A stretch of DNA of 48,561 nt from Terrisporobacter sp. (GCF_017888745.1 NZ_JAGHFM010000066.1:1-48561), one strand, 5' to 3'. Shown: positions 1 to 9,742, numbered from the stretch's first letter. Made by a program: numbers and translations. The notes: generated by a model from the letters alone, not told the origin.

Positions 1-2289
1 AAAACTGAAATATCTTCTACTAAATCAAAAGTATCTACTATAGAAACTAATCTAAATGGAATTACTTCAAGAGTTAGTGCTGTAGAAACGAATCAAACAA
101 CTACTGGTAATAAGGTAACAAGTTTAGAATCTTGGAAAAAAGAAGCAGAACAAAAGATAACTGAAACAGCTATAACTAATACAGTTAAGAAAAACTTCTA
201 TACTAAGTCGGAAACAGATAGCCAAATTACATCTAAAGGCTATCAAACTGCTTCGCAAGTCCAACAAACTGTTAATAGTTTAGAAGTAAAAGTAAGTCAA
301 AGTGGTGGCTATAATTTAATTCCTAACTCTACTGGAGCAAGTGGCAATACAAATAGTTGGACTCATAATGGTTCGAGTATTGGGGTTTCTTCTAATACTG
401 AAATTGGAAGTAGTTGCAGCACATATATGTATTTGGATAATGGAACTACTACATATGAAAGATATGCTTTTAGCAGTAGATTCAAATTAAAACCAAATAC
501 AAAATATAGATTTACTGGATATTTTCACAACTACACAAAATGTCCAAGTTTTGATGTCTTTCTATTGAGTTCTACAACTTTGAGTGATACTAACACAAGT
601 TTAGATTATACTAATGCTCAACAGCTAGTTACTGGTCAAAGTACAAATGGTTCTTGGAAAAAGTTTACTATTGTAGTTACAACTCCTGCAAATACAATAA
701 GTGGTTATATTAGAATAGATAATAATGGATATAATGCCAATGGTGCCAACTCAAATAGGATTCACTGGAATGCTTTAATACTTACAGAGGGAGAACTCGA
801 GGTTCCTTGGTCGCCACATCCTTCTGAAGTCTATGATGGAATTACTACTATAGATAAAGATGGGATAAAAGTTTCTATGCAAGACGGAGAAGGTTCGCAA
901 GGTTATACTCGTATAGCTCACGATGGTATGGAAATATTTGATAGTAGCGGTTCGAGAATAGCTCACTTTGGTGATAACAATTCTGCTTACATCAAATCAT
1001 TGACTGCTGATGAAATAATAAATGATAAACTATTAAAAATGAGTACTGGTGGAACTAGGCATTTGTATGTTGCTCCAGGTGCTACTGGCGATGGTACTGG
1101 TAGAGATGCAAATAATAGAGCGAATAGCATTACAAATGCTTTGGAATGGTTTAGAAAACAGTATGGTTGTTATAGGTGGCAATCGGATATACAAATCCAT
1201 CTAGCTCCTGGAGATTATTGGGGTGCTAATAATTACATTGGGGGTTGGATTGGTACTGGAGTTATACACGTATTATTTGAGCCATGGGCATGTCTTAGAA
1301 CAACTCTTACCATAGAGGAAAATACTATGCCAATAATAATAAGAGGTACAAAAAACGCGTTTGATTGGTCAACTCAAAATGATGCTTATTTTATTACACA
1401 AGGTAAGGCTACTGGTATTCATATTAGAAACTCTAATGTAACAATAGCAGGTATTAATATGTTGAAGGAAGGTTGGAGTGGTGATACAAATACTTGGAAT
1501 AATTACCAGGGTACAGCAATAACAGCTGACCATGGTTCAAGGGTATTTTTAGCTTATATGGATATTGTAGGTTATTACAACGGTGTATACGCATCTAATG
1601 CTAGTTATGTTTCGTGGTACGATTCGAGAGGGCATGTTTATAGACATGCGGGTTCAGCTCATGGAGCTTATATATTTTTCAGTAGAAGTGAACCTTTGAG
1701 GGCATTAATAGCCCAAAGAGAACAAGGTGGGCATTTTGCAGGTTTGGGGGATGCTTCTAACAACAATTCTTTCTTTCAACCTAAACCAGCTTCTCAACCA
1801 ACTCCTCCTCCACCTCCTACTGAGAAATGGGCATGGGTTGAAAACACATTTTGGGCGAGTTCTTTATGGACTACTCCAGAAGGTAGTGGTTCTGGTACTT
1901 CTTCAAGAAATGGTCAATGGGGTCAAGGTAAATGGGGAAGTTATAAACCACATAGAGGGTTCGCATCATTTAGTGGTGTAAATGCTTGGTGTCATGGTGG
2001 GAGAAACTTTACCGTAGAACTTACAATGACAAGACTTAATACAAGTCATGGTTATGGTGGAGCTGTTCCTGTTCCTAAAATAAAAACTACAAATGGTAGT
2101 TATTGGAATTGTGGAAAGGCGTTTGCAAGGGGAGCTACTCATACAGTCACTTTACCTTCTGATGTGGCTAATGCTTTAGTTACTGGCGGTTGGGATAGAT
2201 TAGAAATGTGGGCAGGCACAAGTACAAACGATTATTCATTTTATGATAATGTAAGAATTAGGGTAGTATGCGAAAAACGAGTACAATAA
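1..2289 (+). CDS. Phage tail/appendage protein, C-terminal part (5' end outside window); coiled N-part, pectate-lyase-like beta-helix, Pro-rich linker, C-terminal domain
   Basis: The frame of the 427..2289 ORF stays open to base 1 (KTEISSTKSKVSTIETNLNGITSRVSAVETN...); 'HLYVAPGATGDGTGRDANNRANSI..' is typical of phage beta-helix appendages; PTPPPPPTE linker. Confidence 0.8.
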   Translation, partial: KTEISSTKSKVSTIETNLNGITSRVSAVETNQTTTGNKVTSLESWKKEAEQKITETAITNTVKKNFYTKSETDSQITSKGYQTASQVQQTVNSLEVKVSQSGGYNLIPNSTGASGNTNSWTHNGSSIGVSSNTEIGSSCSTYMYLDNGTTTYERYAFSSRFKLKPNTKYRFTGYFHNYTKCPSFDVFLLSSTTLSDTNTSLDYTNAQQLVTGQSTNGSWKKFTIVVTTPANTISGYIRIDNNGYNANGANSNRIHWNALILTEGELEVPWSPHPSEVYDGITTIDKDGIKVSMQDGEGSQGYTRIAHDGMEIFDSSGSRIAHFGDNNSAYIKSLTADEIINDKLLKMSTGGTRHLYVAPGATGDGTGRDANNRANSITNALEWFRKQYGCYRWQSDIQIHLAPGDYWGANNYIGGWIGTGVIHVLFEPWACLRTTLTIEENTMPIIIRGTKNAFDWSTQNDAYFITQGKATGIHIRNSNVTIAGINMLKEGWSGDTNTWNNYQGTAITADHGSRVFLAYMDIVGYYNGVYASNASYVSWYDSRGHVYRHAGSAHGAYIFFSRSEPLRALIAQREQGGHFAGLGDASNNNSFFQPKPASQPTPPPPPTEKWAWVENTFWASSLWTTPEGSGSGTSSRNGQWGQGKWGSYKPHRGFASFSGVNAWCHGGRNFTVELTMTRLNTSHGYGGAVPVPKIKTTNGSYWNCGKAFARGATHTVTLPSDVANALVTGGWDRLEMWAGTSTNDYSFYDNVRIRVVCEKRVQ

Positions 2290-2312
2290 AAAAAGGAGAA
2301 TGATATAATATT

Positions 2313-2588
2313 ATGAGAACAACAAGAATAAATGAGTTTTTAACTTCACAAAACAATCAAACTATTAACTTTAACAAAGATATAGTTGTTAACGACTTAG
2401 AAGGCAATAGCAGAGTAATTGTAAAATGTTATTGCACTATCATAAACGGTAGAAGTATAAGTTATTATATGACTGTTGAAGATGAAGAAATATTTGAAAA
2501 TAACAAGGAAGCTATTCAAGTTGAAATAACTAAATTTAAAGAAGAAGCTGTTGATTTGGCTACAAAGAATAATGTTCCTATAATATAG
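2313..2588 (+). CDS. Small phage protein, unknown function
   Basis: 91 aa ORF with RBS, between tail and lysis genes. Confidence 0.6.
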   Translation: MRTTRINEFLTSQNNQTINFNKDIVVNDLEGNSRVIVKCYCTIINGRSISYYMTVEDEEIFENNKEAIQVEITKFKEEAVDLATKNNVPII

Positions 2589-2598
2589 GGAATTAATA

Positions 2599-2663
2599 AA
2601 ATCACAATTTAGTGATTTGCGTCTTGAACCTATTGCAATCACTGGGGTGTAGGATTGTGATTT
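2599..2663 (+). other. Nested stem-loop element (candidate structured RNA)
   Basis: Perfect 10-bp outer inverted repeat AAATCACAAT/ATTGTGATTT (2599-2608, 2654-2663) enclosing AGTGATT/AATCACT. Confidence 0.5.
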
Positions 2664-2691
2664 ATAAAAATAAATAGAAAGGACATGATTT

Positions 2692-2973
2692 ATGGACATG
2701 TTAAAATTCATATCACAAAATATAGGTTATATAAGTTGCATAGTGACTTTTATATTAAGTGCATATAAGATAATTTCATTATTTGAAAAGGAAGTCAACT
2801 ATAATACTTTGATGACACTAAGATTAATAATTATAAATACTAATATGCCTTTATCAGAAAGAATAGAGGCTGGAAGAATGTATATTAAAAAAGGTGGTAA
2901 TGGAGCAGTAAAAAAATTAGTGCAAGAATTAGAAGAAATAGAATTAAAAGAAGAAATGGGAGGTAATAAATAA
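2692..2973 (+). CDS. Small membrane-anchored phage protein in lysis cassette (holin-associated)
   Basis: Single N-terminal hydrophobic segment, directly upstream of holin-like ORF. Confidence 0.55.
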   Translation: MDMLKFISQNIGYISCIVTFILSAYKIISLFEKEVNYNTLMTLRLIIINTNMPLSERIEAGRMYIKKGGNGAVKKLVQELEEIELKEEMGGNK

Positions 2974-3230
2974 TGGATTTAACTTTTTTAAATGATTATG
3001 TGGTTTTAGTAATTGTGGGAATATGTGTTTGTATAGGTTATATTCTTAAAAATAGTTTTCCTAAACTAGACAATAAATATATACCTTTAATAATGGCTAT
3101 TTTGGGTGTAATATTAAATATTTGGATAGCCAAAACTATTACTCCTGAGATACTGTTAGCTGGTATGTTTAGTGGATTGGCAAGTACAGGACTACATCAA
3201 GTATTTGTTAATTTAATGCAAGGCAAATAA
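2973..3230 (+). CDS. Phage holin
   Basis: 85 aa, hydrophobic segments, adjacent to endolysin; resembles phage holin 5-type families. Confidence 0.75.
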   Translation: MDLTFLNDYVVLVIVGICVCIGYILKNSFPKLDNKYIPLIMAILGVILNIWIAKTITPEILLAGMFSGLASTGLHQVFVNLMQGK

Positions 3231-3255
3231 ATTAATATAAAATAGGAGGCGTTTT

Positions 3256-4437
3256 ATGCAAAGTAAATATGGATTTATAATGTTCGATAATATAAATGAA
3301 TTTGAAAACTGGTTAAGAAAACAAAAAATAACTAGAAAAATAAGTAAATTACAAGTTCATCACATGGGAGCACCAGATTATTCTTGTTGGAAAACAGATG
3401 AACATTTTAGAAGACAGAATAATCTTAGATCATTTCATAAAAATAATAGTGGTTTTTCAGATATTGCACAACATTTTTCAATATTCCCTGATGGGAAAAT
3501 AATGACAGGAAGAAGTCTTAATTCTAATCCTGCTGGTATAAGTGGTTGGAATACAGGTGCGGTTTGCGTTGAGATTTACGGAAATTTCGACTATGGAAAA
3601 GATATTATGACTAAAGAACAAAGAGAGTCTGTAATAGCTTGTTATGCAATAATGTGCAAAGTATTTAATTTAACTCCAAGTGAAAGCACTATAAGACCTC
3701 ATGCTTGGTTTAAATCAGACGGAACTTATTTAGGAACATATAGAGTTGGTCAATCAAGAAAAACTTGTCCTGGAACTAACTTTATGGGATATGGTAATAC
3801 TAAAGAAGCCTTTAAAAATTTTTATAGGGATATAAAAAATTACCAATCATCAGGGCAAGTTTCAGATAGCAAACCTTCGCAAAATGTATCAGAAACAACA
3901 GTCAATCAAGAAGGTATGGTGAATGCTACTTCATTAAACGTAAGAAGTGGGGCAGGGACAAATTGCTCTAAAGTAGGTTCTTTAAAAAATAATACTCAAG
4001 TAACTATAGTTGCGAAATGTTCAAATGGATGGTTAAAAATAAAGTATGGAAGTGGATATGGATATGTTAGCGGACAGTATATAGACAATATAAAAAATGT
4101 TCAAACTTCTTCATCAACTCAATTAAGTGGAAAATATATTGTTAGATATCTACAACAAGTACTTAATTCATCATATAAATTAAACTTAGATGTAGATGGA
4201 TTATATGGAACTAAAACTAAAAATGCAGTAAAATCTCATCTCCTTAAAAAAGGTTGTAGAGGTGAACATGTAACATGGTTACAAAAAGCATTAATAAATA
4301 GAGGTTATAAAATAAACGCTGATGGGATATTTGGAAATGACACACTAAATGCAGTTAAAAAATATCAACAATCAAGAGGATTAAAATCAGATGGATATGC
4401 TGGAGTAGATACTCATACAGCAATAGTAAATGACTAA
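3256..4437 (+). CDS. Endolysin: N-acetylmuramoyl-L-alanine amidase with SH3b and peptidoglycan-binding repeats
   Basis: Amidase_2-like 'HHMGAPDYSCW...AGISGWNTGAVCVEIYGNFD...CPGTNF', SH3b 'NATSLNVRSGAGTNCSKVGSL', PG-binding 'DGLYGTKTKNAV','DGIFGNDTLNAVKKYQQSRGL'. Confidence 0.92.
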   Translation: MQSKYGFIMFDNINEFENWLRKQKITRKISKLQVHHMGAPDYSCWKTDEHFRRQNNLRSFHKNNSGFSDIAQHFSIFPDGKIMTGRSLNSNPAGISGWNTGAVCVEIYGNFDYGKDIMTKEQRESVIACYAIMCKVFNLTPSESTIRPHAWFKSDGTYLGTYRVGQSRKTCPGTNFMGYGNTKEAFKNFYRDIKNYQSSGQVSDSKPSQNVSETTVNQEGMVNATSLNVRSGAGTNCSKVGSLKNNTQVTIVAKCSNGWLKIKYGSGYGYVSGQYIDNIKNVQTSSSTQLSGKYIVRYLQQVLNSSYKLNLDVDGLYGTKTKNAVKSHLLKKGCRGEHVTWLQKALINRGYKINADGIFGNDTLNAVKKYQQSRGLKSDGYAGVDTHTAIVND

Positions 4438-4462
4438 TAAAATAGAGAATTAATAAAATTAT

Positions 4463-4490
4463 GGCTAGGATTATTCTTCCTAGCCTTTTT
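4463..4490 (+). terminator. Rho-independent terminator
   Basis: GGCTAGGA-ttattc-TTCCTAGCC followed by T-run. Confidence 0.85.
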
Positions 4491-4507
4491 TAGTTAGGAG
4501 GAATAAG

Positions 4508-5485
4508 ATGTCAAAACAAGTTTATAATAGATTTTTCGATGAAGAAAAATGGTTAAAAGTCAATAAAAGCAATAAAGATGCAATGGAGGATTTTCTTTTA
4601 GAATTAAAAAGTCAAAGGAAAAGTGATAAAACTATATATCAATATAAAAATGATTTAAGGATATTTTTTATTTGGATATTAGATACTTATGATAACGTTC
4701 CAGTTCATAAGTTAAAGAAAAAGCAATTAAGAAATTTTATTCTATATTTAAGTGATTTAGGAATGAGCAGCAATAGAGTTAATAGAATGAAAAGCACTTG
4801 TTCTTCATTTTTAACTTATTTGGAAGATGATGAAGATTCTGAAGTTGAAATGAATTATATGAGTAAAGTCAAATCAGTACAAAAAGAAATGGTTAGAGAA
4901 ATTGTATTTTTAACAACTGAAGAAGTATTGATTATATATAATGAACTAATGTCTCAAGAAAAATATAGAGATGCTTTATTGATTGCTTTGAGTTTTGAGT
5001 CTCTTGCAAGAAGATTTGAAATATATCAATTAAAAGTAGAAGATATAGATATTAATAGATCCATTACTAAAAACAAGGTTCGTGGTAAAAGAGGTAAAAC
5101 TTTTAATTTATTTTATTTCAATAAGACTAAAGAGGCTTATACAAAATATATGGAAACAAGAAATGATAACAATGAAAATTTATGGGTTGATAAAAATGGA
5201 AAAAGTATAGGATATGAAGCCTTATATGATATAGTTGTCAATTGTAGAGAGATATTGTTTAAGCATACTGGTGAAATGAAGTATTTTAATAATCATAGTT
5301 TCAGACACAGTGGTGCTCAAATGTATAAAGAAGGAAAACACTGGGTTAATGATAAACAATTCACGCTAGAGGAACTGAAAGTTCTTATGCATCATAGTGA
5401 TTTAGGAACAACAAGTAGTTATTTAAAGTCAATGGATAATGAAATTATATTAAATGCTTTTGGATTAAGCGAAGACAATCAATAG
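4508..5485 (+). CDS. Tyrosine recombinase/integrase
   Basis: N-terminal SAM-like domain; catalytic motifs 'SFESLARRFEI', 'HSFRHSGAQ', 'LMHHSDLGTTSSYLKS'. Confidence 0.9.
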   Translation: MSKQVYNRFFDEEKWLKVNKSNKDAMEDFLLELKSQRKSDKTIYQYKNDLRIFFIWILDTYDNVPVHKLKKKQLRNFILYLSDLGMSSNRVNRMKSTCSSFLTYLEDDEDSEVEMNYMSKVKSVQKEMVREIVFLTTEEVLIIYNELMSQEKYRDALLIALSFESLARRFEIYQLKVEDIDINRSITKNKVRGKRGKTFNLFYFNKTKEAYTKYMETRNDNNENLWVDKNGKSIGYEALYDIVVNCREILFKHTGEMKYFNNHSFRHSGAQMYKEGKHWVNDKQFTLEELKVLMHHSDLGTTSSYLKSMDNEIILNAFGLSEDNQ

Positions 5486-5507
5486 TTTAATAAAAATGTT
5501 ATTTTAT

Positions 5508-5565
5508 AAGGTATGAATAATTAATAAAGAAATTACAAAGCCTTAAAATCGCTTATACGAAGTCA
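5508..5565 (+). repeat. Bipartite element copy 1
   Basis: GGTATGAATAATTAATAAAG...CCTTAAAATCGCTTATACGAAGTC; matches copies at 21005 and 21815 with conserved spacing. Confidence 0.65.
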
Positions 5566-5596
5566 AAAATTTTATATAAATGAAAGGGATGGTAAA

Positions 5597-5827
5597 ATGG
5601 CAATACAATATATACCACCAACTGTCACTAAAGCCAACAGAATAAAAATAGATGATGTGAATAATAACTTCAAAAGTAATAATGTTGAAGGTGCTTTAAA
5701 TGAATTATATGAAAGTTCAAAAAATCAAGTTAAAGTTGAATATAACGATACAAATGGTGAATTGACAATTAATTCATCAGTTAAAGTTGTATATGATGAA
5801 TCAAATGGAAATTTACAAATAGGGTAG
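5597..5827 (+). CDS. Small fibre/structural-like protein
   Basis: 76 aa; 'AIQYIPPTVTKANRIKIDDVNNNFKSNNVEGALNELYES' resembles phage fibre/baseplate linkers. Confidence 0.5.
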   Translation: MAIQYIPPTVTKANRIKIDDVNNNFKSNNVEGALNELYESSKNQVKVEYNDTNGELTINSSVKVVYDESNGNLQIG

Positions 5828-5839
5828 GAGGAAAATAAT

Positions 5840-6355
5840 ATGGCTGAAACAGAAATTAAAATTATAAATGGAAGAACAGTGTGTGATGCTACTGCTAGGA
5901 ATCAAATTAAAAATAAAGTAGATAAGATTGAAGGCAAAGGACTTTCTACAGTTGACTTTACAACAGAAAAAGATACTAAATTAAATGGTATAGCGGAAAA
6001 TGCTAATAACTATGTTCATCCTGCTAAACATAATGCAGATGTAATTACACAAGACGCTAATCATAGATTTGTTACTGATACAGAAAAACAAACATGGAAT
6101 AACAAAGCAAATAGCAACCATAATCATGATAATACTTATGCTACAAAGTCTAGTGAACATACTCATGCCAACAAAACAATATTGGACACTATAACTACAG
6201 AAAAAATACAAATATGGGATGCAAAAAGTGATTTTGATGGAAATTATAGTAGTTTAAAAAATGCACCGATTTTATCATTTAATGAAACAGGCGAATTAGT
6301 TGTGACTATAGGTGATGTAAGTAAAACTTTTGTACCTAAAGTTGAATCAGTATAA
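5840..6355 (+). CDS. Phage fibre-like protein
   Basis: HPAKHNADVI..NHNHDNTYATKSSEHTH signature common in fibre proteins. Confidence 0.6.
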   Translation: MAETEIKIINGRTVCDATARNQIKNKVDKIEGKGLSTVDFTTEKDTKLNGIAENANNYVHPAKHNADVITQDANHRFVTDTEKQTWNNKANSNHNHDNTYATKSSEHTHANKTILDTITTEKIQIWDAKSDFDGNYSSLKNAPILSFNETGELVVTIGDVSKTFVPKVESV

Positions 6356-6374
6356 AAATAGAATAAAAGAACAG

Positions 6375-6420
6375 AAGAGGGATATGCGAAATAATCGTAT
6401 GTCCCTCTTTATTTTTTTTT
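6375..6420 (+). terminator. Rho-independent terminator
   Basis: AAGAGGGATATGCGA-aataa-TCGTATGTCCCTCTT then T-rich tract. Confidence 0.8.
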
Positions 6421-6582
6421 GTTTAAAAATAGATACTGAGTAAGGCGAATCAGGAAATCTATATTTAACAAAAATAAAACAACTATTTTTAATACATTTA
6501 CATTATATCATAAGTATTAATTATTTTATTAAAATTTTAGTCAACTTTTATTAATTTGCTACATATATATTATTAAGAAAAA

Positions 6583-6651
6583 TGATTAACATATGTTAAT
6601 CAGTGATTCAAATATAAAAATCGTAAAAATAGTTATCACATATGTTAATCA
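6583..6651 (+). promoter_or_regulatory. Candidate operator/iteron region
   Basis: Perfect 20-bp palindrome TGATTAACATATGTTAATCA (6583-6602) plus second copy ACATATGTTAATCA near 6637-6651; related motif upstream of the paralog at 7412. Confidence 0.6.
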
Positions 6652-6671
6652 ATTTGCATATATTGTATTAG

Positions 6672-7196
6672 GTGATGAGGATGTTAGAGAGAGATAAAAG
6701 AGTTTTAGAGTTGATTAAAAATTTAGGTATATGTACAAGACAACAAATACAAAATGTAATATTTGCTGATGTTCACGAGAATGTATGCTTGAGAAGATTA
6801 GCTATGCTAAGCAAAAGAGAAGAGATTAAACGAGAGTATTTTAACCTAGGAGATAACAAGAATGCTTATATCTATTATTTAGATAATAAGCCAAATAAAG
6901 ACACTATACAAAGTGATTTAATAATTACAAACTATATTATTAAGCTGATAAGCGAAGGATATGAAATAGTAGAGTCAAAGAGAAATACTATGGTGGAAGA
7001 TAATACTTCAAATGCAATAATTAAATTCAAATCAAAAGACAAATCTAAATATGTATTTTTAAAATTAGAATCTGAGGAGGGGGATTTTAAAAGTATATAT
7101 TATAACTTCAAATCTGAATCGAAAGAAGAAATTCCAAATACACTTTACCTTATTGATAAGGGATTAAATGTAGTCAAAAGAATTAAATATAAATAA
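6672..7196 (+). CDS. Replication-relaxation-like winged-helix protein (degenerate C-terminal domain)
   Basis: Aligns by eye with 7412..8017: ICTRQQIQNVIF/FCTREQVQKLYF, YIYYLDNKPNK/YIYYKDKRPNK, DLIITN/DLLITD. Confidence 0.6.
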   Translation: MMRMLERDKRVLELIKNLGICTRQQIQNVIFADVHENVCLRRLAMLSKREEIKREYFNLGDNKNAYIYYLDNKPNKDTIQSDLIITNYIIKLISEGYEIVESKRNTMVEDNTSNAIIKFKSKDKSKYVFLKLESEEGDFKSIYYNFKSESKEEIPNTLYLIDKGLNVVKRIKYK

Positions 7197-7353
7197 CATA
7201 AAATTCCATGTATATTAATAATGATTTTGGATAAAAGAAAAGTAACACAAAAGAAAGGGTAAGCTCGGCTTCGCCTCCCTTATTAAAATAGCTTGGACAC
7301 ATGCCTCAAACATAGTTATAATCTGGATACGTTGGTTCTAATCTAAAAATATT

Positions 7354-7370
7354 GATTGGAACTTCCAATC
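7354..7370 (+). promoter_or_regulatory. Palindrome GATTGGAAcTTCCAATC
   Basis: Perfect inverted repeat in the 215-bp gap between the two paralogs. Confidence 0.5.
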
Positions 7371-7411
7371 GAAATGTATATTTTAATTTTAGGGTATGTT
7401 AATCGTGGTAT

Positions 7412-8017
7412 GTGAATCGGAGGGGTGTTATGAATAAAAAGAGTATTAAGATATTAAATTTTATAGATATTGTTCAATTTTGTACTAGGGAGCAAGTGCA
7501 AAAATTATACTTCAAAAATAGTAGCATAAGATATTGTAATAGGTATATGAGCGATTTGGTTGATAATAAAATGTTAAAGAGGAAATATTATAATTTAGAT
7601 GTAAAAGTAAATCCTTATATTTATTACAAAGATAAAAGACCTAATAAAAAAATATTAAAACATGATTTATTAATTACAGATACAATAGTAGAATTTATGA
7701 ATTCATTTTCAATTAAAGAAATAATAAAGTCACCAGTTATAGATGATGTTAAGCCAGACGCAATGTTGGTAATAAGAACAGGGTATAGCTTGCAACCAGT
7801 ATTAGTGGAAGTACAATTATCAAAACATGATTGTTTTACAAAGTATTATAATTTTGCCCGAAAGTTTAAGAAGTATTCACAATTAGATGAAAAACCTATT
7901 CTGTATGTAGTAACAGATTTGGAACTTAATGAGAAAAAATTAAGAGATTTAGATATAGTCATAGATGATTTGAATATGACTAAAATAAGGGGGATTTTGA
8001 AATGTTCAAAATTGTAA
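7412..8017 (+). CDS. Replication-relaxation-like protein: winged helix plus nuclease-like domain
   Basis: N-terminal wHTH; C-terminal 'KPDAMLVI...PVLVEVQLSKHD' resembles a PD-(D/E)XK-type core. Confidence 0.65.
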   Translation: MNRRGVMNKKSIKILNFIDIVQFCTREQVQKLYFKNSSIRYCNRYMSDLVDNKMLKRKYYNLDVKVNPYIYYKDKRPNKKILKHDLLITDTIVEFMNSFSIKEIIKSPVIDDVKPDAMLVIRTGYSLQPVLVEVQLSKHDCFTKYYNFARKFKKYSQLDEKPILYVVTDLELNEKKLRDLDIVIDDLNMTKIRGILKCSKL

Positions 8018-9129
8018 GTGGGATTATAGAAGGCATATCAGTTATATGGGATGTGACATTAGATTTATTCTTTGGAAAAAATGAATTTGAGTATTTATTC
8101 AAGCAAATAAAGTTACAAAACTTAGATGGGCATATGCCTATATTAAGAAAAACAGTAGAAGGTTCTAATTATAAAGCATATTTATTTACTATACCAATAG
8201 GATTAAGTATAGAGGATTTTAAAGATAATAAAGATACTATATCTCAATATTTGCATAAAAAGGAATGTGATGTATCTATAGAACTGGTAAATAATCAGGC
8301 ATTAATAACAATTAAAGAAGGGGATATAAAAGTTAGTTGTGATTATGAAGATTATGAATTTAAAGATAATAATAAAATCCCTATAGGTATTGATAAAATG
8401 ACTAATAAGATAGCTTACTGGAAGTATCTATCTCAATCAGATTGTCATTTGATTATAGGAGGAGCAACAGGTTCAGGTAAATCAACCGCTTTAACTGAAG
8501 TTGTAAGCTATATAGTTGAATACATTCCAAATATTAAAATTTATATCCAAGACACAAAAACTGTAGATTTACCGATGTTTGAGAATGTTGATTGTGTAGA
8601 GGTTTATAATGGTGGAAAAGATCATTTTGATGAAACTATATCAAATGTTGTAGATGAAATGAAAGAAAGATATAAATGGTTAAAAGAAAAAAAATGCAGG
8701 AATTTAAATGAATATAAAGGCAAAGATAAACCTCCTCATATATTTTATATAGTAGAAGAATTAAATAACTTCAATTCTAAACATAAAGAGGATGTTGAAT
8801 TTTATAAAAATTTACAATTAATATTATCTCAAGGTAGAGCAGCAGGAATTACTTGCATAGTTACTGCACAAAATCCATATTGTGATGTATTACCAGGGTA
8901 TATTAAGAGTAACTTTTTAACAAAACTTTGTTTAAAAACAACAACAGGCGAGGCATCTAAAGTATTATGTGGGAATTTTGATTTATTAATAGATGAAAAA
9001 ATAATGGATGGAAATGGTCATGGATATTTAATCAATTCAGATGGTACAAATGAAATTCAAGGATTTAATATTCAAGAAGAAACTATAATACAAATAGCGA
9101 ATAAACATAGAAAGGATAAAGACTCTTAG
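8002..9129 (+). CDS. Soluble FtsK/SpoIIIE-type DNA translocase ATPase
   Basis: Walker A 'IIGGATGSGKSTALTE', Walker B-like 'HIFYIVEELNNF', 'LSQGRAAGITCIVTAQNPYCDVLPGYIKSNF'. Confidence 0.85.
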   Translation: MFKIVSGIIEGISVIWDVTLDLFFGKNEFEYLFKQIKLQNLDGHMPILRKTVEGSNYKAYLFTIPIGLSIEDFKDNKDTISQYLHKKECDVSIELVNNQALITIKEGDIKVSCDYEDYEFKDNNKIPIGIDKMTNKIAYWKYLSQSDCHLIIGGATGSGKSTALTEVVSYIVEYIPNIKIYIQDTKTVDLPMFENVDCVEVYNGGKDHFDETISNVVDEMKERYKWLKEKKCRNLNEYKGKDKPPHIFYIVEELNNFNSKHKEDVEFYKNLQLILSQGRAAGITCIVTAQNPYCDVLPGYIKSNFLTKLCLKTTTGEASKVLCGNFDLLIDEKIMDGNGHGYLINSDGTNEIQGFNIQEETIIQIANKHRKDKDS

Positions 9130-9169
9130 GAGTCTGAGTATACATAACTTATTAAGGAGGTATTTTAAA

Positions 9170-9385
9170 ATGAATAAAAATAATGAAAGTCATAGCAGTT
9201 CTGAAAAAGTTATATACTCAGCATTAGGAGGAGGAATTATATTATCAATGGCTCCGCAATGGATACCAATATGTATATTTGGTGGAGGATTATTAATAAG
9301 CGTATATGGAATATTAGACGTAATTAATAAAAGTGATGCTAGAAGTCAGTTTGATTTGCGACAATATATTGAAAACTCAAAATAA
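9170..9385 (+). CDS. Small membrane protein
   Basis: Two hydrophobic segments. Confidence 0.55.
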   Translation: MNKNNESHSSSEKVIYSALGGGIILSMAPQWIPICIFGGGLLISVYGILDVINKSDARSQFDLRQYIENSK

Positions 9386-9481
9386 ATAACATATTCAATC
9401 ATATTAGGTAATACCCCTCTTTTGAGGGTTTACATAGATAGAATTTATCTATTAATTTTAAACTAAAGGAGAAAAACTAAA

Positions 9482-9742
9482 ATGAGCAAAGCAGTTAATA
9501 TGATGAATAGTTACATGAGAAGTCAATGTAAAAGGATCAATAACCAATTAATTGAGGAAAGTAAACCTTTGAAACACAAAAAGTCTAAAAAGACTGATGG
9601 TGTAGTTAAGATGAAAGATGTAACTGATAATGAGCATAAAAGAAGAGTTATACAAAAGCCAGAAGTTTCATTGAAAGCATTTCCTGTATTTTATATAGGC
9701 TACTGGTGTATGATAATTTACTATTTAACTCGATTATTTTAA
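9482..9742 (+). CDS. Hypothetical protein with C-terminal TM segment
   Basis: ORF with RBS; basic N-part, hydrophobic C-terminus. Confidence 0.5.
   Translation: MSKAVNMMNSYMRSQCKRINNQLIEESKPLKHKKSKKTDGVVKMKDVTDNEHKRRVIQKPEVSLKAFPVFYIGYWCMIIYYLTRLF

Noticed and set aside
775-966. Antisense ORFs in the track (e.g. 775-966 -, 1727-1981 +, 2397-2711 -, 18233-18637 +, 35223-35447 +, 36677-36991 +)
   Set aside because: They lie opposite or inside well-supported genes, have low-complexity hydrophobic translations and no convincing RBS.
427-2289. ORF-track start at 427 as true start
   Set aside because: The same frame is open to base 1 with tail-like sequence; the gene begins outside the window.
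2599-2663. tRNA-like gene (GGTTCAA on the minus strand)
   Set aside because: No acceptor stem or D/anticodon arms; the fold is a nested hairpin instead.
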